Positions 8,843-15,717 of a stretch of 64,000 nt of DNA are shown in pieces. Source of the DNA: CBDATA01 sp965202845 (GTDB lineage: Bacteria; Acidobacteriota; Vicinamibacteria; Marinacidobacterales; Marinacidobacteraceae); assembly GCA_965202845.1 (NCBI GenBank), contig OZ241856.1, positions 682,001-746,000 of the forward strand, in the 5' to 3' direction. Position 1 is the first letter of the stretch; the number at the start of each line of letters is the position of its first letter. A program made the position numbers and the translations under genes. The notes below the pieces were generated by a model, which was not told the DNA's origin, ran no database searches, and saw nothing but the letters and a program-made list of their open reading frames with translations.

Positions 8843-9886
8843 TCAGGGGGCCTGTTCCATCCGGACGCCGGTGCGGAGGTACAGGTTGCGGATGGGGTAG
8901 GGGATTTCGATGCCCTCCTCGTCGAACCGGCGGTGCAGGCTCTTGATGAAGGCGTTGGTGATCTCGAACCGCTTCAGCGGGCGGGTCGCCATCAGGATGG
9001 CGTCGAAGGTGATCGCCGAATCGCCGAACTCCCGCCAGCGGATTTCGCCCTCCCATTCGGTGATCGCCCCCGGGGTCTCCCGCTGCATCTGGCGGATCAC
9101 TTCCAGGGTCGCCCGCTCCGCGAGCTCCAGGTCGGTGTCGTAGTGAACCCCGACCCCGACCGCGATCCGCAGGGTGAGCTCGGGAGCGTGCAGGTTGGTG
9201 AAGATCGCGTCGGCGAGCTGGGAGTTGGGGATGACGATGGTGTTGTCGAGGAGCGACTGGAGGGTGGTCGTCCGCCAGCCGATGTCGGTCACCGTGCCCT
9301 CCACGCCGACGCTCGGAATGCCGATGAAGTCACCGACCTTGAACTGGTTGGCGGCGACCATCTGGATGCCGGCGAAGATGTTGCCGAGGGTGGGCTGGAG
9401 GGCGAGCGCCAGCGCGATGCCGCCGACGCCGAGGGTGGCGAGGATCGGCCCCACCGAGACGCCGAACTGGTCGAGGATGATGAGCAGTCCGACCAGTCCC
9501 GCGATCACCCGGACGGTGTTCCGCAGGATCGAGACCCCGCTCTTGCCGAGGCGGGCGTTGTAGAGGCGCACCGAGAACAGCGCCGCGTCGGTGGCGAGGC
9601 GCACCAGCACGAGGATCAGGACGATCTGGAGCGCCGCCGCCAGCAGCGGCTCGACGCGCGGCGCCGGCGGGCGGATCTCCATCATCGCCGCCGCCGCCCC
9701 CAGCGCGAGCAGCAGCGGCGGCCCGAAGTGGAAGAGGTGCTCGGCGGCCCAGTCGTCCCAGGCGGTGCGGGTTTGCTGGGCGCGCTCCCGGAACCGGACG
9801 CGGAAGCGGCGCTCGATGACGACGCCCAGGAGCGCCGCCCCGGCGATCACGCCGAGGTGGATGCCGACTTCCCTCAGGATGTCCAT
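8843..9886 (-). CDS. MscS-family mechanosensitive ion channel
   Basis: Membrane protein of 347 residues. Four or so hydrophobic segments come first, then the pore-lining helix and beta domain that mark the family: a Gly/Ala-rich GVGGIALALALQPTLGNIF helix, then GDFIGIPSVGVEGTVTDIGWRTTTL and the NSQLADAIFTNL segment. Such channels open on membrane tension and release solutes during osmotic downshock. The C-terminal alpha/beta domain ends with GIEIPYPIRNLYLRTG, as usual. The stop lies 18 bp before the ilvD start. No partner gene is visible. Confidence 0.9.
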   Translation of the reverse strand: MDILREVGIHLGVIAGAALLGVVIERRFRVRFRERAQQTRTAWDDWAAEHLFHFGPPLLLALGAAAAMMEIRPPAPRVEPLLAAALQIVLILVLVRLATDAALFSVRLYNARLGKSGVSILRNTVRVIAGLVGLLIILDQFGVSVGPILATLGVGGIALALALQPTLGNIFAGIQMVAANQFKVGDFIGIPSVGVEGTVTDIGWRTTTLQSLLDNTIVIPNSQLADAIFTNLHAPELTLRIAVGVGVHYDTDLELAERATLEVIRQMQRETPGAITEWEGEIRWREFGDSAITFDAILMATRPLKRFEITNAFIKSLHRRFDEEGIEIPYPIRNLYLRTGVRMEQAP

Positions 9887-9937
9887 CGGACGCTCAACAA
9901 TTCACGAAGAGAAGGCTTCGACCGAGTGGCTCCCGGG

Positions 9938-10474
9938 TCATGTCAACAGCGGCAGGATGTGCTTTTCGAAGTGGTCCGTCAGCGCCTGCTCGTCGGGGCG
10001 CGGCAACAGCAATACATGGCGCTCGACTCCTTGAAACCAGTGCGTGATCTCCCTGACGTATCGCGGGTCTTCCGCGATGCCCTCCGCGAAAATCCACCAG
10101 AAGGGAATCACGCCGTCTGGCTGTTTTGCAATTTCCCTGCCCGATTTGATGATGCCCGGCGCGAAGTACTTGCAGGCCCGCTCGTGGGCGTTTCCGGCAG
10201 CTCGTTGCCGCTTGATTTCGACGAAAATGCTTCGCCCATCGGGTCCGTATATCCCGTGATCCGGAGCGATTCCGTGCGGTTTTCCGGTGGACGGATTCAC
10301 TCCATAGATCCCGATCAAATCCCGAGGCTTGGGTTGTACTCTGATTTCGATGGACAGGGTGGTCAGATATTTGGACATCACTTCCTGGAACCAGTGCTCG
10401 GCAGTCAGTCCACGACGCGAAGCTTCGTCCTGCCATACGTCCCTGCCTTCCAAGTGTTGTCGCGCTGCCGTCAT
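9938..10474 (-). CDS. EcoRI/MunI-like type II restriction endonuclease
   Basis: Predicted endonuclease of 178 residues. It carries the PD-(D/E)XK arrangement at P71-D72 ... E86-I-K88 and, just after, GNAHER at 94-99. EcoRI has the same order: PDGG, EAK, then GNAIER, whose Asn, Ala and Arg read the AATT core of its site. A later stretch with IPFWWIFAEG matches EcoRI's FPYVLFLEG region in position. I infer a cutter of an AATT-centred hexamer such as GAATTC or CAATTG; the outer base pair cannot be told. The ATG at 10474 overlaps the stop of the methylase gene (ATGA); an ATG 15 bases upstream is also in frame but less likely. The gene is visibly less GC-rich than its neighbours, which fits recent acquisition. 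Confidence 0.8.
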   Translation of the reverse strand: MTAARQHLEGRDVWQDEASRRGLTAEHWFQEVMSKYLTTLSIEIRVQPKPRDLIGIYGVNPSTGKPHGIAPDHGIYGPDGRSIFVEIKRQRAAGNAHERACKYFAPGIIKSGREIAKQPDGVIPFWWIFAEGIAEDPRYVREITHWFQGVERHVLLLPRPDEQALTDHFEKHILPLLT

Positions 10475-11076
10475 GCTTCCAGTCCCCACGCATGCCAGCC
10501 GTTGGAGGACGCGCCGAACAGGCGGGCGTCCGGTTGGCGGGCGAAGAGTTCGATCTTGGACAGGGACGGGAACATCAGGTCAATGCGTCGGCGCACCTCG
10601 TCCGGCTTGCGCGAGTGCGCCCGGCGCCGGTCGCGCACCAGCTGGCGCACGTTGCGCGCTCCCCGGGGCGCGGGGATGCGCCCCCGCTTGAAGACCAGGC
10701 AGAGCTCGCACTGGCTCATCGTGTAGAAGCCGGGATTCACCCGCTCCTTGTCCCATACGAACGCCACGGTGGCCCAAGCGAAGCCCCACGCCTTGCCCAG
10801 CTCGATGGCCTGATCCAAGTGGGGGCTGGTGGCCCAGAGGAACAGGAGGCTGTTGTCGGCGGCGATGCCCTGGACCGGAAGCTGCTTGAGATGCGCCAGC
10901 GTCACGGTGGGATAGTGCCGGACCGCGCCCCCCGAGTCCCCGTTTCCCTGGCCGGCGTGCTGCAACTGGCCCTTGTAGTCCCACGGCGGGTCGGCGTAGA
11001 GGATTCCGTACTTGTCCCTGGGCAGCGGAGGAAATGCGACGGGCGCGGATCGAAGTCGAAGGCTGGAATTCGCCAC
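10471..11076 (-). CDS. MT-A70-family DNA adenine-N6 methyltransferase (M.MunI-like)
   Basis: Methyltransferase of 201 residues with the DPPW catalytic motif at 29-32, followed by FLWATSPHLDQAIELGKAWGF and the closing FARQPDARLFGASSNGWHAWG, a layout typical of MT-A70-type adenine-N6 enzymes. This family includes M.MunI, the partner of an EcoRI-like nuclease. It should protect host DNA against the nuclease encoded directly downstream, whose start codon overlaps its stop. The start is a GTG at 11076 with no clear ribosome-binding site. A GAATTC palindrome lies at codons 2-4 (11066-11071). It could also modify DNA without restriction, but the pairing argues for a classic two-gene system. Confidence 0.85.
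   Translation of the reverse strand: MANSSLRLRSAPVAFPPLPRDKYGILYADPPWDYKGQLQHAGQGNGDSGGAVRHYPTVTLAHLKQLPVQGIAADNSLLFLWATSPHLDQAIELGKAWGFAWATVAFVWDKERVNPGFYTMSQCELCLVFKRGRIPAPRGARNVRQLVRDRRRAHSRKPDEVRRRIDLMFPSLSKIELFARQPDARLFGASSNGWHAWGLEA
11066..11071. other. GAATTC palindrome inside the methylase start region
   Basis: An AATT-centred palindrome sits 5 bases inside the methylase gene. The paired nuclease is predicted to read an AATT core, so the position is suggestive. GAATTC also occurs elsewhere in the window (for example near 35874 and 61918), so chance is a sufficient explanation. Confidence 0.3.
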
Positions 11077-11160
11077 GGGACGGGGACAATAGTAGGCGAT
11101 GGCTTCATTCCCGCCCCCGCCGGGTTGCAGGCGCCCGTTTGCCTTTGATAGGGTACTCGG

Positions 11161-11192
11161 GCGTCCGGGGGCGGCAGCCCGCCCCCGGACGC
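11161..11192 (+). promoter_or_regulatory. 13-bp perfect hairpin upstream of the C-tract lipoprotein
   Basis: Arms 11161-11173 and 11180-11192 are perfect reverse complements with a 6-base loop. A pyrimidine-rich stretch with several T (11193-11210) follows, so on the + strand it resembles an intrinsic terminator. It lies 35 bp before the lipoprotein ATG and no + strand gene precedes it within 2 kb. An attenuator or 5'-leader structure for the lipoprotein is the likeliest reading. The T run is broken, so termination efficiency is uncertain. Confidence 0.5.
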
Positions 11193-11227
11193 TCTCTCCT
11201 TTTCGATTTCCTCGCGAGGTCCTTGAT

Positions 11228-13270
11228 ATGAAAACCCTTCCCCCCCCCCCCCGAATTATTTATGGGTGGCTGATCCCGGTCGCGCTGCTTTGTGCGCTGA
11301 CGCTCGCCGGGTGCGGCGACGAGGAGGAGCCCGCGCCGGCGCCGGCTCCCGCCCCTGCGCCCGCTCCGGCCCCCGCGCCCGAGCCGGCCCCCGAACCCGC
11401 TCCCGCCCCGGAGCCGACTCCCGAACCCGAGCCGGAACCCGAGCCGGAGCCGTTCACGATCTCCATGACGCCCCCGATGGCGGACATGGACAAGGACTGC
11501 ATGGGCTACGCCCTGTGCCCGGACGCCCTGACCGACGAGAAGAAGGCGATGGCCTCGGTGAACGGGAAGATGGTGGTGAAGAGTTCGCACGACGCGATCC
11601 TCGTCCCGATGTGGATGGACCCGGCGCCGAACGGGGTCGGGGTCACCGGCGGGATGGACAACATGCCGTTTGCGAGCGTCGACTGGCAGGCGATGCAGTC
11701 GGAGGTGGTCGGCATGGGCGTGACCTTCAAGGCGACCCGGGTGCGTGTCGGTGTCGGTGGGGGCGCCGCCGGTCAGGAGGAGGTTCCGGCGAGCGAGGTG
11801 ATGCACATCACCTGCGGCCCGTTCCGGTGCTCGGAGGCGTCGATGGAGAAGCCGGCGGCGCCGGAGATCACGATCGCCGACTCGGCGGTCTGCGCCGCCT
11901 GGGACCCGGAGATGGAGCTTCAAGTCGGGATGATCGACAACGATACGTATCAGCCCTTGAATACAGCCGGCACTCCGTTTGATCCTGCCATGTATGCCCG
12001 GGACGACGGGATTGATGTCGGCTGGGTGTCAAGTTCTCATGTGGCGATGGCGGTGAAGCACAAGTTCGCAGGCGTCGAATACGGGAAAAACTACAGCGTT
12101 TCGGGGCCGGATGCGCCCAAGGGCTCGAACAAGCCGCTTCCGATGGACCTCAAGAACAACACCGAGTACAACGATGGCATCCGAACCTCGATCTTGAAGG
12201 AACAAATCTCAGGCAATCCCAGGGCCGTGGAGCAAGCCAAGCTGGCCAATGTCTGCGAAGAAGACAGGCAGTACGGGACGAGCGGGAGCGGTGTGCACAA
12301 GCCGAACAGTTGTTTCCGGGTGAGCGTCGGAGGTTTTGCGCAGCAATCCAGCCTGAAAAACAACGGGAATTATTTTTCGGGATATCATGTCGAAATCTCC
12401 GCCAGGGATTCTTCGGTCTCCTGGGGCAAGGTGAAGTGGAAGGAGGATCCGTTCAAGGATCTGAAGTGCGCGCCGATGACCTTCATGGCGGCCGACCAGA
12501 TGGACGTCTGCGAGTTGCTCGAGGAGGAAGTGGACCAGGCGCTCGCCAAGGGATGGGGCGACGTCGTGCTGAAGACGGACAAGACCAGTGGCACGACCAC
12601 CAGCGCGAGCGGCACGACGAACGGAGGCGTCAAGCTGCGCAATTGGGAGGTCAAGCCGAAGAGCGCGAAGCCCAAGCGTTTCAAGCGACTCTGGTTCGAC
12701 GATAACCTGAGCGGCAAGATAAGGGCGGACGACGGGCCCAAGTACCCGGGCGGCGGCGAAAGAACGATTAACAGGGCCGGTCGGAGCTTCAATGATTTCT
12801 ATCATTTTGTGGGCGACAACATCAAATCCGATACTCAAAGGGTCATGCGGAATTACAAGACGTCCGGACAGCACGGCTTCGTATGGCTGACCCTGATGGA
12901 TGGGGATGGGGATCCGACGATGGGGGACTTCGGGAAGGTGGACCTCTACGGCAAGGACAGCGACGCTACCGTGAGCGGCAACGACAAGAAGCTGCCGGAC
13001 GGCAAGGCGGACAACTACCCGTCGCCGGATGACGCCCACATGTGCTCGGACGCCGACGGCAAGGGGTGCGACGCCAGGTGGGAGATGGATTACGACGTCC
13101 TGTTCGCCGACGGCCAGTTCGGCTGCGAGACGACGCGCACCGTGACCATCAGCTGCGAATGGGACGCGCAGGGCCTGCTGGCGGACAACCCGCCGGACAC
13201 CATCGACGGCAACTTGGCCAAGGACAGCGGCGCGAACGTCGCCAACTTCGCCAAGTGCACGGCGAAGTAG
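11228..13270 (+). CDS. large Cys-rich lipoprotein of unknown function, C-tract in its 5' end
   Basis: I do not recognise this 680-residue protein. It starts with a lipoprotein signal peptide (hydrophobic core at 13-25, lipobox LAGC, lipidated Cys29). A short acidic stretch and a Pro-rich linker of Ala-Pro and Glu-Pro repeats follow (35-75), as in surface-tethered proteins. The remainder has about 16 further Cys, often in pairs such as CMGYALC, CGPFRC and CSDADGKGC, which suggests disulfides and an extracytoplasmic location. Part of the middle (about 11900-12860) is less GC-rich than its surroundings. The ATG at 11228 directly precedes the signal peptide; codons 4-9 contain a run of 13 C (11240-11252). 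It is flanked by a hairpin on each side and stands alone as a transcription unit. Confidence 0.8.
   Translation: MKTLPPPPRIIYGWLIPVALLCALTLAGCGDEEEPAPAPAPAPAPAPAPAPEPAPEPAPAPEPTPEPEPEPEPEPFTISMTPPMADMDKDCMGYALCPDALTDEKKAMASVNGKMVVKSSHDAILVPMWMDPAPNGVGVTGGMDNMPFASVDWQAMQSEVVGMGVTFKATRVRVGVGGGAAGQEEVPASEVMHITCGPFRCSEASMEKPAAPEITIADSAVCAAWDPEMELQVGMIDNDTYQPLNTAGTPFDPAMYARDDGIDVGWVSSSHVAMAVKHKFAGVEYGKNYSVSGPDAPKGSNKPLPMDLKNNTEYNDGIRTSILKEQISGNPRAVEQAKLANVCEEDRQYGTSGSGVHKPNSCFRVSVGGFAQQSSLKNNGNYFSGYHVEISARDSSVSWGKVKWKEDPFKDLKCAPMTFMAADQMDVCELLEEEVDQALAKGWGDVVLKTDKTSGTTTSASGTTNGGVKLRNWEVKPKSAKPKRFKRLWFDDNLSGKIRADDGPKYPGGGERTINRAGRSFNDFYHFVGDNIKSDTQRVMRNYKTSGQHGFVWLTLMDGDGDPTMGDFGKVDLYGKDSDATVSGNDKKLPDGKADNYPSPDDAHMCSDADGKGCDARWEMDYDVLFADGQFGCETTRTVTISCEWDAQGLLADNPPDTIDGNLAKDSGANVANFAKCTAK
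11240..11252 (+). repeat. homopolymeric run of 13 C at codons 4-9
   Basis: Thirteen consecutive C lie 12 bases after the A of the ATG and encode a Pro run ahead of the signal-peptide core. Gain or loss of one C would shift the frame before the lipobox and abolish the protein. Such tracts are classic sites of slipped-strand phase variation. A sequencing or assembly miscount is also possible. Confidence 0.9.
11330..11452 (+). repeat. Ala-Pro / Glu-Pro coding repeat (linker)
   Basis: Imperfect tandem six-base units coding first for alternating Ala-Pro, then for mostly Glu-Pro, giving residues 35-75 of the lipoprotein. It reads as an extended linker between the lipid anchor and the folded part. 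Confidence 0.85.
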
Positions 13271-13291
13271 GTTCCTGATTCGTTTCAAGAA

Positions 13292-13317
13292 CCCCGGGGC
13301 GCGAACCCGCCCCGGGG
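13292..13317. terminator. GC-rich hairpin between convergent genes
   Basis: Ten-base arms 13292-13301 and 13308-13317 pair perfectly around a 6-base loop. It lies between the stop of the lipoprotein (+) and the stop of etfA (-, 13326), so it could end transcription from either side. Neither flank has a good T run: the + side continues AGCGTCGCC and the - side TTCTTGAAACG. I rate it a probable weak bidirectional terminator. Confidence 0.5.
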
Positions 13318-13325
13318 AGCGTCGC

Positions 13326-14297
13326 CTACCCGCGGCGGGCGGACAGGACGGCGGCGGTGAGCGCCGGCAGGATCTCCAGCACGTCCCCGACGATGCCGAC
13401 GTCGGCTGCGCCGAAGATCGGAGCTTCGGGGTCCTTGTTGATCGCCAGCACGAACTGCGCTCCCCGCATCCCCACCAGGTGCTGGATGGCGCCGGAGATC
13501 CCGCACGCCACGTAGAGCTTCGGCGAGACAGCGACGCCGCTGCTTCCGATCTGCCGATCGTGGGGCAGCCAGCCGGCGTCGGTGACCGCGCGGGAGGCGC
13601 CCACCTCGCCGCCGAGCGCAGCGGCCAGCTCCTCCACCAGCCGCAGGTTTTCGGGGGCCCCCAGGCCGCGCCCGGCGGACACGATCACCGGTGCGCCGGC
13701 CAGGTCCACGTCGCCCTCCTTCGCCGCGTTCGCGCGGACTTCCAGCAGGCGCGAACGGGGTTCGGGAAGCTCCGGGCGGATGCTCCGCACCCTCCCCGCA
13801 GGGGCGGGCGGACGCGCCGGGTTCGCGCCCCGTTCCAGGGTCGCGACCGAAACCGGGCCGGCGAGCCGAACCTCCTGGACGAACTTGCCGAGGAACGCCT
13901 TGCGCGTCGCGACCAGGCCCCCCACGTCCCGGCGGAGCGCGACGCAGCCGGTGGCCGCCGCCACCCCCAGCCCGGCGCCGACCAGCGGGGCGACATCCCA
14001 GCCGAGCGGGTTGTCGGAGAGCAGCACGACCTGCGCGTCCAGCTCCCGAACCGCCGCCAGCAACGCCGCCGCGCACCGGGCGGCGCCGCCGGCGGGATTG
14101 AGACCGGCCCCCTCGACCACCAGCGCCTCGTCGGCGGGGAGCTCCGATGCGAAGTCCGGCGTACTCTCCGCCGGGATCACGGCGACCACCGGCGCGCCGT
14201 CCGCCAGCCGGTGGGCGGCTTCCAGCAGTTCGAAGGCGGTCCCGGCCGGGGCGCCCGCCTCGTGCTCGATCAGGACGGCCAGCGGGCGGAGCGACAT
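13326..14297 (-). CDS. etfA: electron transfer flavoprotein subunit alpha
   Basis: FAD-binding alpha subunit of 323 residues; with EtfB it carries electrons from acyl-CoA and related dehydrogenases to ETF:quinone oxidoreductase. The C-terminal FAD domain is well conserved: SAGRGLG, GASRAVTDAGWLPHDRQIG, the stretch KLYVACGISGAIQHLVGM and the near-terminal AINKDPEAPIFGAADVGIVGD. The ATG at 14297 lies 2 bp after the etfB stop; upstream extension would read through etfB. No dehydrogenase or etfD gene sits nearby. The N-terminal domain is ordinary for the family. Confidence 0.93.
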   Translation of the reverse strand: MSLRPLAVLIEHEAGAPAGTAFELLEAAHRLADGAPVVAVIPAESTPDFASELPADEALVVEGAGLNPAGGAARCAAALLAAVRELDAQVVLLSDNPLGWDVAPLVGAGLGVAAATGCVALRRDVGGLVATRKAFLGKFVQEVRLAGPVSVATLERGANPARPPAPAGRVRSIRPELPEPRSRLLEVRANAAKEGDVDLAGAPVIVSAGRGLGAPENLRLVEELAAALGGEVGASRAVTDAGWLPHDRQIGSSGVAVSPKLYVACGISGAIQHLVGMRGAQFVLAINKDPEAPIFGAADVGIVGDVLEILPALTAAVLSARRG

Positions 14298-14299
14298 CC

Positions 14300-15094
14300 T
14301 CAAAGGACTCCGGTCTCGCTGCGGATGCGTTCCACGGCGCGGGCGGCGATCTCTTCGGGAGCGCCCTCCAGCATGGCGGCGCGGCTCCTCTCCGGGCGCT
14401 CCAGCCGGAGGCGCTCCATCCCGGCGTCCGGCCCCGTATCCGGGGCGTCCTCCCATTCCAGCCGGGTGAGCGGTTTCCGCCGGGAAGCCATGATCCCGCG
14501 GAGGCTCGCGTAGCGGGGGGTGTTGAGGCCGGTCTGCACTCCGAGCGCCGCCGGGAGGCGGAGTTCGACCACCGCGATCCGGTTGGCGCCGAGCTCGCGC
14601 TCCACGACCAGCCGCCCATCGTCCTGCCCATCATCCTGCTCGTCGTTCCGCCACTCGATCCGGGTCACCGCCGACGCCCAGGAAAAGCCCAGCAGTCCCG
14701 CCACCAGGCCGCCCACCTGCGCGTTCGCCGAGTCCTCGGCGAGCAGGCCGGCGGTGAGGACTCCGGGGTCGCACTGCGCCACCGCCCGGGCCAGGTTTTT
14801 CGCCACCGGGAACGGATCGGCGAAACGGGCGCGGTCGCAGACCACGTGCACCGCCCGGTCCATCCCCATCGCCAGACACGTGCGGAGAATCTGGCCGGCG
14901 TCCTCGGGGCCGGCGGTCACCGCGACCGTCTCCTGCAGGTGGCCGGCCTCCTTCATCTGCAAGATGGCCTCCACCGCGTAGCGGTCGTACTCATTGACGC
15001 CGTAGCCGAGGCTGGACTCGTCGATCCAGGCGCCCTCCGGTCGGAAGGCCGAATTCCGGTCGGGAACCTGCTTGACCAGGGCGATGCCGTTCAT
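14300..15094 (-). CDS. etfB: electron transfer flavoprotein subunit beta
   Basis: AMP-binding beta subunit of 264 residues. It begins ALVKQVPDRNSAFR and holds NEYDRYAVEAILQMKE, VTAGPEDAGQILRTCLAMGMD and the late signature TGLNTPRYASLRGIM found in EtfB. It forms the heterodimer with EtfA, whose gene follows 2 bp downstream. An acidic insertion with DEQDDGQDDG near residue 155 is not usual in the family and is probably a surface loop. The start faces the + strand gene at 15136, so the two share a 41-bp divergent spacer. Confidence 0.93.
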   Translation of the reverse strand: MNGIALVKQVPDRNSAFRPEGAWIDESSLGYGVNEYDRYAVEAILQMKEAGHLQETVAVTAGPEDAGQILRTCLAMGMDRAVHVVCDRARFADPFPVAKNLARAVAQCDPGVLTAGLLAEDSANAQVGGLVAGLLGFSWASAVTRIEWRNDEQDDGQDDGRLVVERELGANRIAVVELRLPAALGVQTGLNTPRYASLRGIMASRRKPLTRLEWEDAPDTGPDAGMERLRLERPERSRAAMLEGAPEEIAARAVERIRSETGVL

Positions 15095-15135
15095 GCGCGG
15101 CGTGTATCATCGTTTGTGCGCGGGAAGGCGGCAAG

Positions 15136-15717
15136 GTGAAGCGGGGAAAGCTGGTGGTGGCGGCCCTCCTGGGGCTTGCCCTGGGACTCGCGCTGCTCGC
15201 CCGTCACGGGCAGCCGCGGCTGATCCGCCGGCCGGATGCGGTGGAGCGTCCGGTGCTGCTGGTGGCGGACTTCGACAACCGGACCGGGCGGGGGGAGCTC
15301 GCCCCGCTCGCCCGGCGGCTCACCGACGCGGTCCGGGAGCAGCTGCGGGCGGAGCCGGATGGAATCTTCCGGATTTCGCCCCGGCGTCTGCGCCCGGTGC
15401 TCGACCCGTCGCTCCAGGAGGAGGGGCTGGTGGCCATCGCGGCGCGCCTCGGCGCCGACTATGTGCTGGCGGGAAGCCTCGAGGCCGGCCCCGGGGCGCC
15501 GCTCGGTCCCGGGTCCCGGTGGACGGCGCTGCCGGGCGCGTCCGCCGACGGGGGAACCACTGTCCGGCTGGACGTGCTGCTGGTGCGCGACGCCGACCCC
15601 CCGGAAGTGTTCGCCGAACGCCTTCCGCTGGGCTCCGTCGAAAGCGCGGCGCATCGGGAGGACCGTCTGGCGGAAATCGTCGCGAACCGGATCGCGCTCT
15701 CGCTGCTCCGCCGGTAG
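15136..15717 (+). CDS. membrane-anchored protein with a TolB-N/FlgO-like domain
   Basis: Protein of 193 residues with a hydrophobic N-terminal segment at 7-21 that is either an uncleaved anchor or a signal. The rest begins PVLLVADFDNRTG and contains LARRLTDAVREQLRAEP, LGADYVLAGSLEAG and a beta strand VRLDVLLVRDAD. This order matches the small alpha/beta domain called TolB-N or FlgO-like, often found beside TPR or winged-helix domains, but here it stands alone. Its role is unknown. The GTG start at 15136 has GGAAGG 8 bases upstream. Its stop directly abuts that of the HlyD-like gene on the other strand. Confidence 0.7.
   Translation: MKRGKLVVAALLGLALGLALLARHGQPRLIRRPDAVERPVLLVADFDNRTGRGELAPLARRLTDAVREQLRAEPDGIFRISPRRLRPVLDPSLQEEGLVAIAARLGADYVLAGSLEAGPGAPLGPGSRWTALPGASADGGTTVRLDVLLVRDADPPEVFAERLPLGSVESAAHREDRLAEIVANRIALSLLRR

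Noticed and set aside
11066..11071. GAATTC in the methylase start as a self-regulatory site
   Set aside because: The recognition site is only predicted and GAATTC occurs elsewhere in the window, so chance is sufficient.
11089..11094. TACTAT as a -10 box giving a near-leaderless methylase mRNA
   Set aside because: No -35 element is present at a suitable distance; the match alone is too weak to annotate.
11330..11452. Short regular repeats that might be a CRISPR array
   Set aside because: The units are six-base Pro codon pairs in frame within the lipoprotein, without spacers.
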